Shown here one piece after another: positions 29,958 to 38,404 of a stretch of DNA of 64,000 nt. The stretch's first letter is position 1. Each line of letters begins with the position of its first letter. Source of the stretch: Halorussus rarus (GTDB lineage Archaea > Halobacteriota > Halobacteria > Halobacteriales > Haladaptataceae); assembly GCF_003369835.1 (NCBI RefSeq), contig NZ_QPMJ01000003.1:434001-498000 (forward strand), in the 5' to 3' direction. Under the pieces are notes generated by a model. It was not told the DNA's origin. It made no database searches and saw only the letters and a program-made list of their open reading frames with translations. Made by a program: the position numbers and the translations under genes.

Positions 29958-30257
29958 ATGTGGGGTTCCCGGAGTAACCGGGGCAACGACTCGGTCGACT
30001 GCATCGCCTGTGGCGAGACCATCCGACGTTCGGACGCGCGGGAGTACGACAAGGAGGGCAACCGCTGGAATCGCAAGGGAAAGGACTTCGAACACCTCTG
30101 CAAGGAGTGTCACACCGACCTCTGCCACCAGCCGCGAGACGAGCTCGAGGACCTGCTGGTGGACATCGACGCCGGGGGGCTGACCGAGGTCGAGTTCCTC
30201 GACCGGTACTGCGAGGCCGTCGAGGACCGCTACGGGCCGCTCGACCACGAGCGGTGA
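29958..30257 (+). CDS. Haloarchaeal zinc-ribbon protein (DUF7562-like)
   Basis: A 99-residue protein with CIAC (about 14-17) and CKEC (about 47-50) Cys pairs, separated by a basic/acidic REYDKEGNRWNRKGKDFEH segment, and a helical acidic C-terminal half (DELEDLLVDIDAGGLTEVEFLDRY). The arrangement resembles the haloarchaeal DUF7562 proteins, a recollection that I cannot check here. It probably binds one zinc ion; function is unknown. The ATG at 29958 is used; a GTG four codons upstream (29946) is an alternative. Confidence 0.72.
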   Translation: MWGSRSNRGNDSVDCIACGETIRRSDAREYDKEGNRWNRKGKDFEHLCKECHTDLCHQPRDELEDLLVDIDAGGLTEVEFLDRYCEAVEDRYGPLDHER

Positions 30258-30427
30258 GCCGCGCCGACGGGCGGTGAGCAGCGAGGCGGGACGGCGAGCG
30301 GCGTCGACGGACCTCCGCTTTCGCGCCGATCCATCACGGGCACCCGATTTCGCGCCGCGAGGTCGGACGACCGCCGGCCGACCCTCGCTCCGATACGCCT
30401 AACTATTCGACTCCGCTATCGTTCAGT

Positions 30428-31738
30428 ATGACGAGCGACGCGCAGGCCGAGGCCGGAACTCCCGAGGGACAAGGCCCGGTCGAGATTTCGCCGGAACTGG
30501 CGGACCAGCTCGAAGAGAAGCGCGAGGAGCTCTTCGAGAAGTTCGAGATCCGCGACGAGTTCCCGCAGGCGGTGCTCACCGAGGCCGAGAAGCGCACCGA
30601 GGACATCCAACAGGAGATACGGGACGAGGTCGACGACCGCCGGGACCTCCGGGAGATGACGACCTGGACCACCGACCCCATCGACGCCCAGGACTTCGAC
30701 GACGCGCTGTCGGTCGAGGAGCGCGACGACGAGTACGTCCTCTGGGTCCACATCGCCGACGTGACACACTACGTGAACCCCGAGACCAACATGTGGGAGG
30801 AGGCGGTCGAGCGGGCCAACACGGTGTACCTGCCGGCATACACCATCCACATGCTCCCGCCGGTGCTGGCCGAGACCGTCTGCTCGCTGGTGCCCAACGA
30901 GGACCGGCTGGCCCACACCGTCGAGATGCACCTCGACAAGGAGAATCTGAGCTTCGAGACCATCGACATCTACAAGTCGGTCATCGAGAGCGACGCCCGG
31001 CTGACCTACACCGAGGCCGAGCGCCTGCTCGACGAGCCCGAGACCGCCGCCGACCTCTTGGAGGACCCGGAGGTCGATCTCGCGGAGAAGAACGAACTGG
31101 TCTGGGAGCTGGCCGACCGGATGCACGAGCAGCGCAAGGAGGACGGCAGCCTCGTCCTGAACCCCCGGCGCGACCGCGCCCACACCATCATCGAGGAGTG
31201 CATGCTGAAGGCCAACAAGGCGGTCACCCACACCCTGATGTGGGACCGCGGAGTCGAGGCCATGTACCGGGTCCACCCACAGCCCAGTCCCGACGAGTGG
31301 AGCGAGGCCCTCCAAGAGATACAGGACCTCGACGGCGTCTCGATTCCGGGCTCGAAGTGGGACGACCCCCGGCAGGCGGTCAACGCCACGCTGGAGGACG
31401 CTCCGGAGCGCCAGCTCGACAAGATACAGTGGGCCGTGATGAAGGTCATGCCCCGGGCGCGGTACATGAACGACCCGTTCGGCGGCCACCACGCGCTCAA
31501 CTTCGAGATCTACGGCCACTTCACCAGCCCCATCCGGCGGCTCAGCGACCTCATCAACCACTGGATCGTCTACACCAACGACGTGCCCGAGGACCTGGTC
31601 GCGCTCTGCGACCGCGCCAGCGACAAGCAGGCCGACGCCGAGGCCTGCGAGCGCGAGTACAAGCAGTTCTTAGAGGAGGTCGGCCTCGACGCCGCCGCGG
31701 TCAACAACCGCGGTATCGAGGTCGTCGACGAGGACTGA
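30428..31738 (+). CDS. RNB-domain 3'-5' exoribonuclease (RNase II/R family)
   Basis: A 436-residue protein that is essentially the RNB catalytic domain. The Asp cluster DPIDAQDFDDALS (about 83-95) binds the catalytic metals; VHIADVTHYV, LPPVLAETVCSLVPNEDRLA and the late FTSPIRRLSDLINH segment follow in the family order. The N-terminal cold-shock and C-terminal S1 RNA-binding domains of bacterial RNase R are absent, as is usual for haloarchaeal RNase R-like enzymes. It degrades RNA from the 3' end in the cytosol. The ATG at 30428 follows an AT-rich CTAACTATT (30399-30407) at leaderless spacing. Confidence 0.92.
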   Translation: MTSDAQAEAGTPEGQGPVEISPELADQLEEKREELFEKFEIRDEFPQAVLTEAEKRTEDIQQEIRDEVDDRRDLREMTTWTTDPIDAQDFDDALSVEERDDEYVLWVHIADVTHYVNPETNMWEEAVERANTVYLPAYTIHMLPPVLAETVCSLVPNEDRLAHTVEMHLDKENLSFETIDIYKSVIESDARLTYTEAERLLDEPETAADLLEDPEVDLAEKNELVWELADRMHEQRKEDGSLVLNPRRDRAHTIIEECMLKANKAVTHTLMWDRGVEAMYRVHPQPSPDEWSEALQEIQDLDGVSIPGSKWDDPRQAVNATLEDAPERQLDKIQWAVMKVMPRARYMNDPFGGHHALNFEIYGHFTSPIRRLSDLINHWIVYTNDVPEDLVALCDRASDKQADAEACEREYKQFLEEVGLDAAAVNNRGIEVVDED

Positions 31739-31740
31739 TC

Positions 31741-31845
31741 GGGATTATCGTAGAACTTCGGGGGTTCGCCGACCAGCATACGGGTGCTGTCGCTCGATTA
31801 CGCCGAGAACGGTCGCGATAATCTCCGACTTGCTGCGATAATCCC
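31741..31845. repeat. 10-bp inverted repeat flanking the spacer behind the RNB gene
   Basis: GGGATTATCG (31741-31750) and CGATAATCCC (31836-31845) are perfectly complementary, with a third related GCGATAATC at 31815-31823. It begins two bases after the RNB stop and ends 28 bp before the convergent acetyltransferase stop, so it could end transcription from either side. Confidence 0.5.
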
Positions 31846-31872
31846 TGTGCGAGCCTCGCCGCCGCGAGGCGA

Positions 31873-32385
31873 CTACAGCTCCTTCTCGCGGACGTAGTCG
31901 GTCACCGTCCGGCCAGCCAGCTCCGACTCCCGCTCGCCGACGACGCGGTAGCCGTGCTTCTCGTAGAAGCCGTTGCCGACCTCGTTGTCGGCCAGCACGA
32001 CCAGGCGGAGTCGGTCGGCGCCGCGGTCGGCCAGCCGGTCCTCGACGCGCGCGAGCAGCGCCGACCCGACGCCCCCGCCCCACCGGTCCGGGCTGACGTA
32101 GATGCGCGGGAGTTCGGCCGGGTCGTCGCCGTCGCCGACCACGCCCTGCGCGAAGCCGACGACGCCGGAGTCGGTCGATTCGTCCGCTTCGGCGACCAGG
32201 AAGACGCCGTCCTCGCGCTCGACCGGCCGAGCCAGGCGCTCCGGGTCGTACCAGTCGTCGACTACCGCGTCGACCGTCTCCGCGCCCAGCAGGCCGTCGT
32301 AGGCGGCGTGCCACGACTCGCGGGCGACCCGGCGCACGGCGCCGACGTCGTCGGTCGTCGCCGGCCTGACGTTCGTCCCGTCCAT
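31873..32385 (-). CDS. GNAT-family N-acetyltransferase
   Basis: A 170-residue GNAT protein. The N-terminal VRPATTDDVGAVRRVARESW, a central VGFAQGV strand, the acetyl-CoA pyrophosphate loop segment RWGGGVGSALLARVEDRLADRG (motif A, written here about 98-118) and a C-terminal NEVGNGFYEKHGYRVVGE follow the family order. The substrate cannot be deduced. It is divergent from the uracil-DNA glycosylase gene, 78 bp apart. The ATG at 32385 gives the standard N-terminus. Confidence 0.88.
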   Translation of the reverse strand: MDGTNVRPATTDDVGAVRRVARESWHAAYDGLLGAETVDAVVDDWYDPERLARPVEREDGVFLVAEADESTDSGVVGFAQGVVGDGDDPAELPRIYVSPDRWGGGVGSALLARVEDRLADRGADRLRLVVLADNEVGNGFYEKHGYRVVGERESELAGRTVTDYVREKEL

Positions 32386-32463
32386 GGTCGGAGGTGCGCG
32401 AGAACCGACAAATAGCTTCCGCGGGCGTGAGATTCAGTACCGTCCGGCGCCACGGTCCCCGAC

Positions 32464-33132
32464 ATGGCCGAGTTCCCCGACCCGGAGTCGCGCAACGCCC
32501 TCGAACCGGGCTGTGCGCGGTGTCCCGCGCTGGTCGACTCGCGCGAGCGCATCGCGTGGGGAAACGGGTCGCTCGACGCCGACGTGGTGGTCGTCGGCGA
32601 GGCGCCCGCGTCCGGCGCGCCGGACGCGGACCGCTGGCGGGGCGGCAACTGGACCGGGATGGCCTACACCTCCCGGCACTCCGGCCGACGGGTCCGGGAC
32701 CTGTTCGCCGACGCCGGCCTCGCGCCCGGGGAACTGTACTTCACCAACGCCGTCAAGTGCTTTCCGGCGACCGAGGACGAGGAGTCGCCGGACGGCGGAG
32801 AGGCCGGCGAGAACGGGACGCCGACCAACCGCGAACCGACCGCCGAGGAGCGCGCGAACTGCCGGGACCACCTCGCGACCGAGATCGAGCGGGTCGACCC
32901 CGCGGCGGTGGCGACCACCGGCAAGCACGCCACCCTCTCGGTGCTGGGCGACGACGCGCTGCCCGACGGGTTCCTCGATTCCGTGCTCGACCCCGTCGAG
33001 TCGGCAGAGTTCGGCACGACCGTTCTCCCGGTGCTGCATCCCTCCTACCAGAACGTCTGGCTGCCCCGCATCGGGTACGACCGCGAGGAGTACGTGGCAG
33101 CGATTCGCGAGCGGATTGCGGCCAGTCGGTGA
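32464..33132 (+). CDS. Uracil-DNA glycosylase family protein (Fe-S type, family 4/5)
   Basis: A 222-residue protein. Four Cys suited to a 4Fe-4S cluster occur in CARCPALVDSR (about 18-28), in KCFPATEDEE (about 99) and in ANCRDHL. The catalytic-site motif is VVVGEAPASGAPDADRW and the DNA-contact motif is LHPSYQNVW. The GEAP and HPS motifs are those of the family 4/5 glycosylases that remove uracil from DNA in the first step of base excision repair. An acidic insertion of about 25 residues (ATEDEESPDGGEAGENG) follows the third Cys region and is a typical haloarchaeal addition. Confidence 0.87.
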   Translation: MAEFPDPESRNALEPGCARCPALVDSRERIAWGNGSLDADVVVVGEAPASGAPDADRWRGGNWTGMAYTSRHSGRRVRDLFADAGLAPGELYFTNAVKCFPATEDEESPDGGEAGENGTPTNREPTAEERANCRDHLATEIERVDPAAVATTGKHATLSVLGDDALPDGFLDSVLDPVESAEFGTTVLPVLHPSYQNVWLPRIGYDREEYVAAIRERIAASR

Positions 33133-33163
33133 CCGCTCGCCCGGCGTCCCTCTCCCGCTCAGT

Positions 33164-33694
33164 TCAGAGCAACCCCTCGTTCTCGGCGAGCAGCAGCGCC
33201 TCGATGGTGGCGTCGTTGGCCGGCGCCTCGCGCGCGGCGTCGAGGGCCTCGTCGACCGGCAGCGCCCGGACCGAGAGGAACTCGTTGCTGTCGAGGTCGC
33301 GCTCGACCGGCGTCAGCCCCTCGGCGAAGACGATTCCCCGCTCGTGGCGCAGCACGCCGGTCGAGCAGTAGAAGTCCTCCAGCAGGCTGACGCCCGCGGG
33401 GTCGAAGCCGGTCTCCTCTCGGAGCTCCCGCGCGCCGGCCCGGGTGTAGGACTCGCCGTCCTCCACGATGCCGGCCGGACACTCCAGGCACTCCTCGCCG
33501 ATGACGGGTCGGTACTGCTCGACGAAGACGACCTGGCCGTCGGTCACCGCCAGGATGACGACCGCGGGCGGGAGCTCGGCCCAGTAGTACTTCTTCGTCG
33601 AGCCGTCGGGCTGTTCCACCAGGTCGTAGCCGCCGGTGTACCAGCCGGTCTCGTACTCCGCGACCGACTCGATGACGCGCCAGTCCTCGCTCAT
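33164..33694 (-). CDS. NUDIX hydrolase (ADP-ribose pyrophosphatase-like)
   Basis: A 176-residue NUDIX protein. The NUDIX box GIVEDGESYTRAGARELREE, followed by TGF, is intact and has the G-x5-E-x7-RE-x2-EE-x-G pattern. It is preceded by VVFVEQYRPVIGEECLECPA, the substrate-proximal segment of the ADP-ribose/nudix type 5 subgroup. The enzyme probably hydrolyses ADP-ribose or another nucleoside diphosphate-X with Mg2+. It is convergent with the uracil-DNA glycosylase gene. The start ATG at 33694 is the first in frame. Confidence 0.88.
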   Translation of the reverse strand: MSEDWRVIESVAEYETGWYTGGYDLVEQPDGSTKKYYWAELPPAVVILAVTDGQVVFVEQYRPVIGEECLECPAGIVEDGESYTRAGARELREETGFDPAGVSLLEDFYCSTGVLRHERGIVFAEGLTPVERDLDSNEFLSVRALPVDEALDAAREAPANDATIEALLLAENEGLL

Positions 33695-33999
33695 GGCTAC
33701 CGTGTCGGCTGCGAGGGGGTAAAACGTGGCTACTCGCGGGTGGGGTGGAAGCCGATCCGAGACGACCCGTTAGTCTGCTGGTCGGCGCGCGCCGGCGCGG
33801 CCCGTCAGTGGCCGCGCCATCGCCGTGCGAGGGACGAGCGAACGGAGTGAGCGAGGAGGCTGGGGAGGTGTGAGGTCTGCGGTTGCGGTGCTGTGCGGTA
33901 CATAGGTGACGGCAGCAGCTAGCTCTCTCGACTCATCTCCCAGTACAACTGATGCGACCTCTCTGCCTCGATTAGCCGATACAGATTCCGTAGCAGCTC
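33695..33999. other. 305-bp interval without a supportable gene
   Basis: Contains a GC-rich inverted stretch around GCGCGCCGGCGCG (33786-33798) and, at 33830-33860, the GACGAGCGAACGGAGTGAGC-type palindromic motif that recurs elsewhere in the window. No frame with a recognisable domain is present. Confidence 0.5.
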
Positions 34000-34416
34000 C
34001 TATCCCTGCACCAGGTCCCGATACACGCGCCCGAACGCCTGGCGCCGCAACGTCGCCACCGCGGCCCGCTCCTCGTTCTGGTAGGTCGCGGCCACCACGG
34101 TCTCACCGAGCGCGTCGTGCCACGCCACGTTGTCGACGTTCTCCGAGCCCTCCTCGCGCACCTCGCGGTCGCGGTCGGCCAGCCACTCCTCGTACTCCTC
34201 GCGCGTGCCGGTCCGGACCGCCAGCAGCGACGCGAACAGGGCGTCGCGGGCGGTCTCGACCACCTCGCCGGTCACGCGCCGGTTGTACTCGTCGGCGTCG
34301 AACGCCATCGCCTTCGCGGTCTCCTTGACGACTGTCTGAGCCGCCGGCCCGATAGCCTCGTAGCGCTCGCGGGCCTCGCTCTCGGTCGCGGGCGCGAGAA
34401 AGCCGTGAGTCTCCAT
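34000..34416 (-). CDS. DUF5809-type haloarchaeal protein
   Basis: A 138-residue protein that looks like the haloarchaeal DUF5809 family: METHGFLAP at the start, EARERYEAIGPAAQTVVKE, the AKAMAFDADEYNRRVTGEVVETA helix pair and a terminal LRRQAFGRVYRDLVQG. It has no membrane segment and no catalytic motif I can name. A gene of the DUF5810 type lies just upstream on the same strand, and the adjacent family numbers suggest the two are habitually linked, but function is unknown. The start ATG 34416 is the family start. Confidence 0.8.
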   Translation of the reverse strand: METHGFLAPATESEARERYEAIGPAAQTVVKETAKAMAFDADEYNRRVTGEVVETARDALFASLLAVRTGTREEYEEWLADRDREVREEGSENVDNVAWHDALGETVVAATYQNEERAAVATLRRQAFGRVYRDLVQG

Positions 34417-34729
34417 GGGCGGGCGTTCGGAGGCCGGGAACTACTGGTTTTCGTCCTAGGCCGAGTACGGCTTGGGGCAGTTGCTGGCGGAATCAGTGCG
34501 GGGAAGAGCGTTTAGAAAGCCCCCGCCCGGTCGCGGTCGCTCGGCGACATGTCCTCGGCTCACTCCGTTCGCCTCGGATAGGGTCGCTGAGGCGACTAAA
34601 CTGTACGCGACCGGGCGGCCCCTTTCAGTCCACCGGAGGACAAACCGCGTCCTCCGAGCCTGTGCTCGCATTCGCTCGCACAGACACCCAGACGGTGGAA
34701 CAGTCCGGTAGTTCTCGCCCCTCCGAAAG
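34417..34729. repeat. 313-bp intergenic block of nested inverted repeats
   Basis: A perfect 13-bp inverted repeat CCGCCCGGTCGCG (34523-34535)/CGCGACCGGGCGG (34606-34618) encloses 70 bp that contain a smaller GTCGC-TCG-GCGAC hairpin and a CTCACTCCGTTCGCC motif. Next come an 8-bp hairpin CGGAGGAC (34634-34641)/GTCCTCCG (34649-34656) and a CTGTGC...GCACAG pair (34669-34684). The block separates the DUF5810 stop from the DUF5809 start and could hold a terminator, a structured RNA, or a small palindromic element. Confidence 0.65.
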
Positions 34730-35191
34730 TCACTCGTCGCGCTCGTCGGCCGTCTCCTCGTCGCCTTCGTCGTCGTCCGCGTCGTCCAGTAGCTGCTCGG
34801 TCATCTCCTGGGCCTCCTGGAGTATCTCCTGGGCCTCGCCGTCGAGTGCGCCTGCGCCGGTTCCGCCACCGCGGCCGCCCCCGGTCATCGACCCCCGGCC
34901 GCGGGCGTTGGCGCGCTCCAGTTCGTCCTCGAAGAGGTCGCCCGCCCGGGGCTCGTCGCCGTGGTCGTGACCCGTCGTATCTTCGAACACCTGCGGGAAC
35001 CCGACCTCCTTGGCGCGCTCCTCGACGCGGGACGCGAGCTCGTGCTCGCCCTGCTCGCGCCACCCCGGCGCGTGGTCGTCGAGCCACGCCTCGTGGTCGT
35101 CGTCGCCGAGCATCGCCGTGAACGCGAGGTGATTGGCGAGGTGTTCGGCGTCGGACTGGGGCGTCTCGCAGACCGGACAGGCGTATCCCAT
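34730..35191 (-). CDS. DUF5810-type haloarchaeal protein with N-terminal zinc finger
   Basis: A 153-residue protein. It begins MGYACPVCETPQSDAEHLANH, a C2H2-like arrangement (Cys 5, Cys 8, His 17, His 21), continues with LGDDDHEAWLDDHAPGW, a Gly-rich linker (TGGGRGGGTGAG) and a very acidic C-terminus. The pattern matches my recollection of DUF5810. The ATG at 35191 is used because the Cys motif begins five codons later and the upstream frame adds only a short unrelated stretch. The same-strand DUF5809 gene follows after the inverted-repeat block. A nucleic-acid or protein-binding role is inferred from the zinc finger. Confidence 0.78.
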   Translation of the reverse strand: MGYACPVCETPQSDAEHLANHLAFTAMLGDDDHEAWLDDHAPGWREQGEHELASRVEERAKEVGFPQVFEDTTGHDHGDEPRAGDLFEDELERANARGRGSMTGGGRGGGTGAGALDGEAQEILQEAQEMTEQLLDDADDDEGDEETADERDE

Positions 35192-35269
35192 GGGCGGGCG
35201 TAGGTCGCCCGCGCCGAAAAGCGCCACGCTCGACGTTCCCCGGCGTTCGTCGCTCGTCCCCTGCCGACC

Positions 35270-35803
35270 CTACGCGTCGAGGTCCACGACCATGATGAGG
35301 GCGTCCTCGCCGTCGTCGTAGTACCGGGGGATGGTCCGGAGGAACTCGAAGTCGAAGTCCCGGTACAGCGACACCGCCCGGTCGTTGCTCGACCGGACCT
35401 CCAGCTTCACGCTCCGGGCGCCCCGGGCCTCCAGCACGCCGAGCGCCCGCTCCAGCAGGGTCGCGCCCGCGCCCTCGCCGCGGTGGTCGGGGTGGACCGC
35501 GATGTCCTTGACGTGGCCCAGCGGCCGGCCGTGGTTCCGGACGAGGTCCGCGACGACGTAGCCCACGACGCCCTCGCCGGGACTCGGACCCGACTCGGAC
35601 TCGCCGTCGAGCGGGGACGGAGGGCCGTCCCCGCCTGCGACCGCAACCAGGAACCCGGGCTCGCCCAGGTAGCGCTCGAACGCGGAGAACGGCCACGGCT
35701 GGTCGAACGAGGCGCGCTCGATGCGCAGAACGGCGAGCAGGTCGGCCTGGACCGCCTCCCGGATCCGGACGCCGTCGCCGTCCGCCGCGTGGGTGGTTGT
35801 CAC
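35270..35803 (-). CDS. rimI: RimI-type ribosomal protein alanine N-acetyltransferase (GNAT)
   Basis: A GNAT protein of 177 residues from the GTG at 35803. The RimI pattern is seen in RIREAVQADLLAVLRIERASF, QPWPFSAFERYLGEPGFLVA, the acetyl-CoA loop HPDHRGEGAGATLLERAL and SSNDRAVSLYRDFDFEF. RimI-type enzymes acetylate protein N-termini; archaeal members have broad specificity (Ard1/Naa10-like). An ATG 12 codons upstream (35839) is an alternative; GTG 35803 is preferred because a CTTAAGG box lies at leaderless distance from it. Confidence 0.85.
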   Translation of the reverse strand: MTTTHAADGDGVRIREAVQADLLAVLRIERASFDQPWPFSAFERYLGEPGFLVAVAGGDGPPSPLDGESESGPSPGEGVVGYVVADLVRNHGRPLGHVKDIAVHPDHRGEGAGATLLERALGVLEARGARSVKLEVRSSNDRAVSLYRDFDFEFLRTIPRYYDDGEDALIMVVDLDA

Positions 35804-35839
35804 TGTCCGGGATTCTCGCCCGACCCTTAAGAGTGTCAT

Positions 35840-36258
35840 GCCCGATCCGAAGCCCGTAATTCTTTAGTAGTACTACTCATAAGAACCAAATGCACTTTCC
35901 GGCCGGAAGTGCAAGCTCCCGAAATCTCCCCCACCCACCCCCACTTTTGCATACGACACTACGACCTTTTCCAGCGGTCGCGCCCCAGGAGGCGCTCCCT
36001 TGCAAAAGCTCGACCAGAAACACCGGGAGACCGTAGCTCTCCCGAGCCTGCGTTCACTCCGTTCACGCAGACACTGCGTCACCCTCTCACTCAGTCCTCA
36101 CTGCGTTCGGACCTCGTTCGAGGGATTCCTTGGTTCGCTCGCTCGTCGCTCCGCTCCTCGCTCGCGGTACAGTAGCTGGTACTCCGGTCGGACGTGAAGA
36201 TGCGCGATACACCACCGGCTGACGGGGACGCGAAAAAACGAAAGAAGGAACGGGCTTC
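35840..36258. other. 419-bp intergenic region with palindromes, no supportable gene
   Basis: Holds the 12-bp palindrome AGTAGTACTACT (35866-35877), an AT-richer patch, a GCGCC...GGCGC hairpin near 35982-35997, and a hairpin CTGCGT (36048-36053)/ACGCAG (36065-36070) whose loop TCACTCCGTTC belongs to the recurring loop family. The last 80 bp carry several GCTCGCT/CGCTCC repeats. Plus-strand frames here have no domain and an unusual Ser/Arg/Leu composition. Confidence 0.5.
35866..35877. promoter_or_regulatory. 12-bp perfect palindrome upstream of rimI
   Basis: AGTAGTACTACT is self-complementary and lies 63 bp upstream of the chosen rimI start (27 bp from the alternative ATG). A dimeric regulator site is possible; nothing else identifies the protein that would bind it. 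Confidence 0.35.
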
Positions 36259-38238
36259 TTAGTCGTCCGCGGGAGTCGCGCCGGAGCTACCGCCCGACTC
36301 GGCCTGCTTCTTCGTGTGGGGCAGCTTGCCGCCGTCCGCGAGGATCTCGCGCTCGCGCTCGGAGGCGTCTAGGTGGGCCGTCGCCTCCCAGTCGTCGTTC
36401 ACGCGGACCGTGAACTCCTCCTGGCCGGAGCGGACCGCCTCGGCGACGTCGTCGACGATCTCGATGTCGTCGCCCTGTTCGATCTTCTCGTAGGTGTCCT
36501 CGTCGATGGTCAGCGGGATGAGGCCGAAGTTGAACAGGTTCGCCTTGTGGATGCGGGCGAAGCTCTGGGCGAGGACGCCCTCCACGCCGAGGTACATCGG
36601 GCACAGCGCGGCGTGCTCGCGGGAGCTCCCCTGGCCGTAGTTCTCGCCGGCGACGAGGAACCCGCCGTCGGACTCGAGCGCGCGGTCGGCGAAGTCCTCG
36701 TCGACGCGGCTGAGGGTGAACTCCGAGAGCTTCGGGATGTTCGACCGGAACTTCAGGATGTCCGAGGTGGCCGGGATGATGTGGTCGGTCGTGATGTTGT
36801 CCTCCATCTTCAGGAGGGTCGGCCCCCGGAGCTGGGCCTCGAGCGGGTCCTTGAGCGGGACGTCGCCGATGTTCGGGCCCTTGATGAGCTCGTCGTCGGG
36901 CGCCTCGTCGGGCGCGATGAGGTCGGCCTTGCTGCCCGTGTACTGGTCGGGCATCTCGAAGCCGGGGTCCTCGAGGTCGCCGAGCTCGTCGGCGAGGTCG
37001 CGCGGGTCGACGATCTCGCCCTTGATGGCGGCCGCGGTGGCCACCTCCGGCGAGCAGAGGTAGACGTTGTCGTCCTCGATGCCCGACCGGCCCTCGAAGT
37101 TGCGGTTGAACGTCCGGAGCGACACCGAGTTGCTGGCCGGGACGTGACCGATGCCGATGCAGGCGCCGCAGGTCGCCTCGGAGAAGTTGACGCCGGCCGC
37201 CATCATCTCGGCGACCCAGCCCTCCTTCGCGAGCATCTCGGAGGCCTGCTTGCTACCGGGCGCGACGATCATCTCGGTCGTCTTGTTGGTCTCGCGGCCC
37301 TCCAGCATCTTGGCGGCCGGGAGGATGTCCTCGTAGGCGCCGTTGGTGCAGGAGCCGATGATGACCTGGTCGACGTCGGTGCCGGCGACCTCGCGGACGG
37401 GCACGACGTTGTCGGGCATCGACGGCTCGGCGATGAGCGGCTCGAGGTCGCTCAGGTCGATGGTGATCTGGTCGTCGTACTCGGCGTCCTCGTCGGGGCC
37501 GACCTCGACGTAGTCCTCGCCGCGGCCGAGCCGCTCGAGGTAGTCCTCGGTGTTCTCGTCGGTCGGGAAGATCGAGGAGGTCGCGCCGAGCTCGGTGCCC
37601 ATGTTGGTGATGGTCGTCCGCTCGGGGACCGAGAGGCTCTCGACGCCCGGACCGGTGTACTCGAAGATCTTGCCGACGCCGCCCTTCACGCTGAGCCGGC
37701 GCAGCATCTCGAGGATGACGTCCTTCGCGGTCGCCCACTCGGGGAGTTCGCCCTCGAGCCTGACGTTGACGACCTCGGGCATCTCGATGTAGTAGGCGCC
37801 GCCGCCCATCGCGACCGTCACGTCGAGGCCGCCCGAGCCGATGGCGAGCTCGCCGAGGCCGCCGGGCGTCGGCGTGTGGGAGTCGCTGCCCAGCATCGTC
37901 TTGCCGGGGGCCGCGAAGTTCTCCTTGTGGACGTTGTGACAGATACCGTTGCCGGGCCGCGAGAAGTGGGCGCCGTAGGTACCCGCCGCCGACCGGAGGA
38001 ACCGGTGGTCGTCCGTGTTCTTGAAGTCGAACTGGTAGGTCTGGTGGTCGCAGTACTGGGCCGCCAGTTCCGTCTGGACCTCTTCGAGGCCCAGCGCCTC
38101 GAACTGGAGCCAGACGAGCGTCCCCGTGGTGTCCTGCGTGAGGACCTGGTCGATTTCGATTCCGATCTCCTCGCCGGTCTCGAGTTCGCCCTCGACGAGG
38201 TGGTCCTCGAGGATTTTTTCCGTTAGCGTCTGTCCCAT
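36259..38238 (-). CDS. acnA: Aconitate hydratase
   Basis: A 659-residue aconitase. The first iron-sulfur ligand is in the GSCTNGAYEDI segment and the other two in TCGACIGIGH; the swivel domain carries GENYGQGSSREHAA. The N-terminus MGQTLTEKILEDHLVEGE and the GSDSHTPTPGGLG substrate loop agree with the family. The enzyme interconverts citrate and isocitrate in the TCA cycle. The length (about 660) corresponds to the shorter mitochondrial-type aconitases and not to the 900-residue IRP type. The ATG at 38238 is supported by a TATAAAT box 28 nt upstream; a longer upstream frame is rejected. Confidence 0.96.
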   Translation of the reverse strand: MGQTLTEKILEDHLVEGELETGEEIGIEIDQVLTQDTTGTLVWLQFEALGLEEVQTELAAQYCDHQTYQFDFKNTDDHRFLRSAAGTYGAHFSRPGNGICHNVHKENFAAPGKTMLGSDSHTPTPGGLGELAIGSGGLDVTVAMGGGAYYIEMPEVVNVRLEGELPEWATAKDVILEMLRRLSVKGGVGKIFEYTGPGVESLSVPERTTITNMGTELGATSSIFPTDENTEDYLERLGRGEDYVEVGPDEDAEYDDQITIDLSDLEPLIAEPSMPDNVVPVREVAGTDVDQVIIGSCTNGAYEDILPAAKMLEGRETNKTTEMIVAPGSKQASEMLAKEGWVAEMMAAGVNFSEATCGACIGIGHVPASNSVSLRTFNRNFEGRSGIEDDNVYLCSPEVATAAAIKGEIVDPRDLADELGDLEDPGFEMPDQYTGSKADLIAPDEAPDDELIKGPNIGDVPLKDPLEAQLRGPTLLKMEDNITTDHIIPATSDILKFRSNIPKLSEFTLSRVDEDFADRALESDGGFLVAGENYGQGSSREHAALCPMYLGVEGVLAQSFARIHKANLFNFGLIPLTIDEDTYEKIEQGDDIEIVDDVAEAVRSGQEEFTVRVNDDWEATAHLDASEREREILADGGKLPHTKKQAESGGSSGATPADD

Positions 38239-38265
38239 ATCGACCGGATATCGACCCTCCAAGCG

Positions 38266-38272
38266 TATAAAT
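38266..38272 (-). promoter_or_regulatory. TATA box of acnA
   Basis: ATTTATA on the minus strand, about 28-34 nt upstream of the acnA ATG; the best TATA box in the window and consistent with a leaderless mRNA. Confidence 0.7.
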
Positions 38273-38376
38273 CCCGCGTGTTTCCGTTCATTACCCGGGT
38301 TGTAAATCCCGCCGCCGTCCGGCAAAAGTTGTGCGAACCTGTCGGAAGTCGCACGCCCGTCCAACTCCGCCAACGC

Positions 38377-38382
38377 TATAAT
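38377..38382 (+). promoter_or_regulatory. TATA-like box of the dUTPase/dCTP deaminase gene
   Basis: TATAAT lies about 26 nt upstream of the ATG at 38405, facing away from the acnA promoter. Confidence 0.6.
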
Positions 38383-38404
38383 GTCCCGGCGGAACCCAAC
38401 CCAC

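Noticed and set aside
33906-34328. 140-codon plus-strand frame
   Set aside because: Antisense shadow of the DUF5809-type gene with Arg/Pro-rich low complexity.
35909-36197. Plus-strand frames in the spacer before acnA
   Set aside because: Built from repeated CGTTCAC/TCGCTCC palindromic DNA; Ser/Arg/Leu-rich without domain or promoter.
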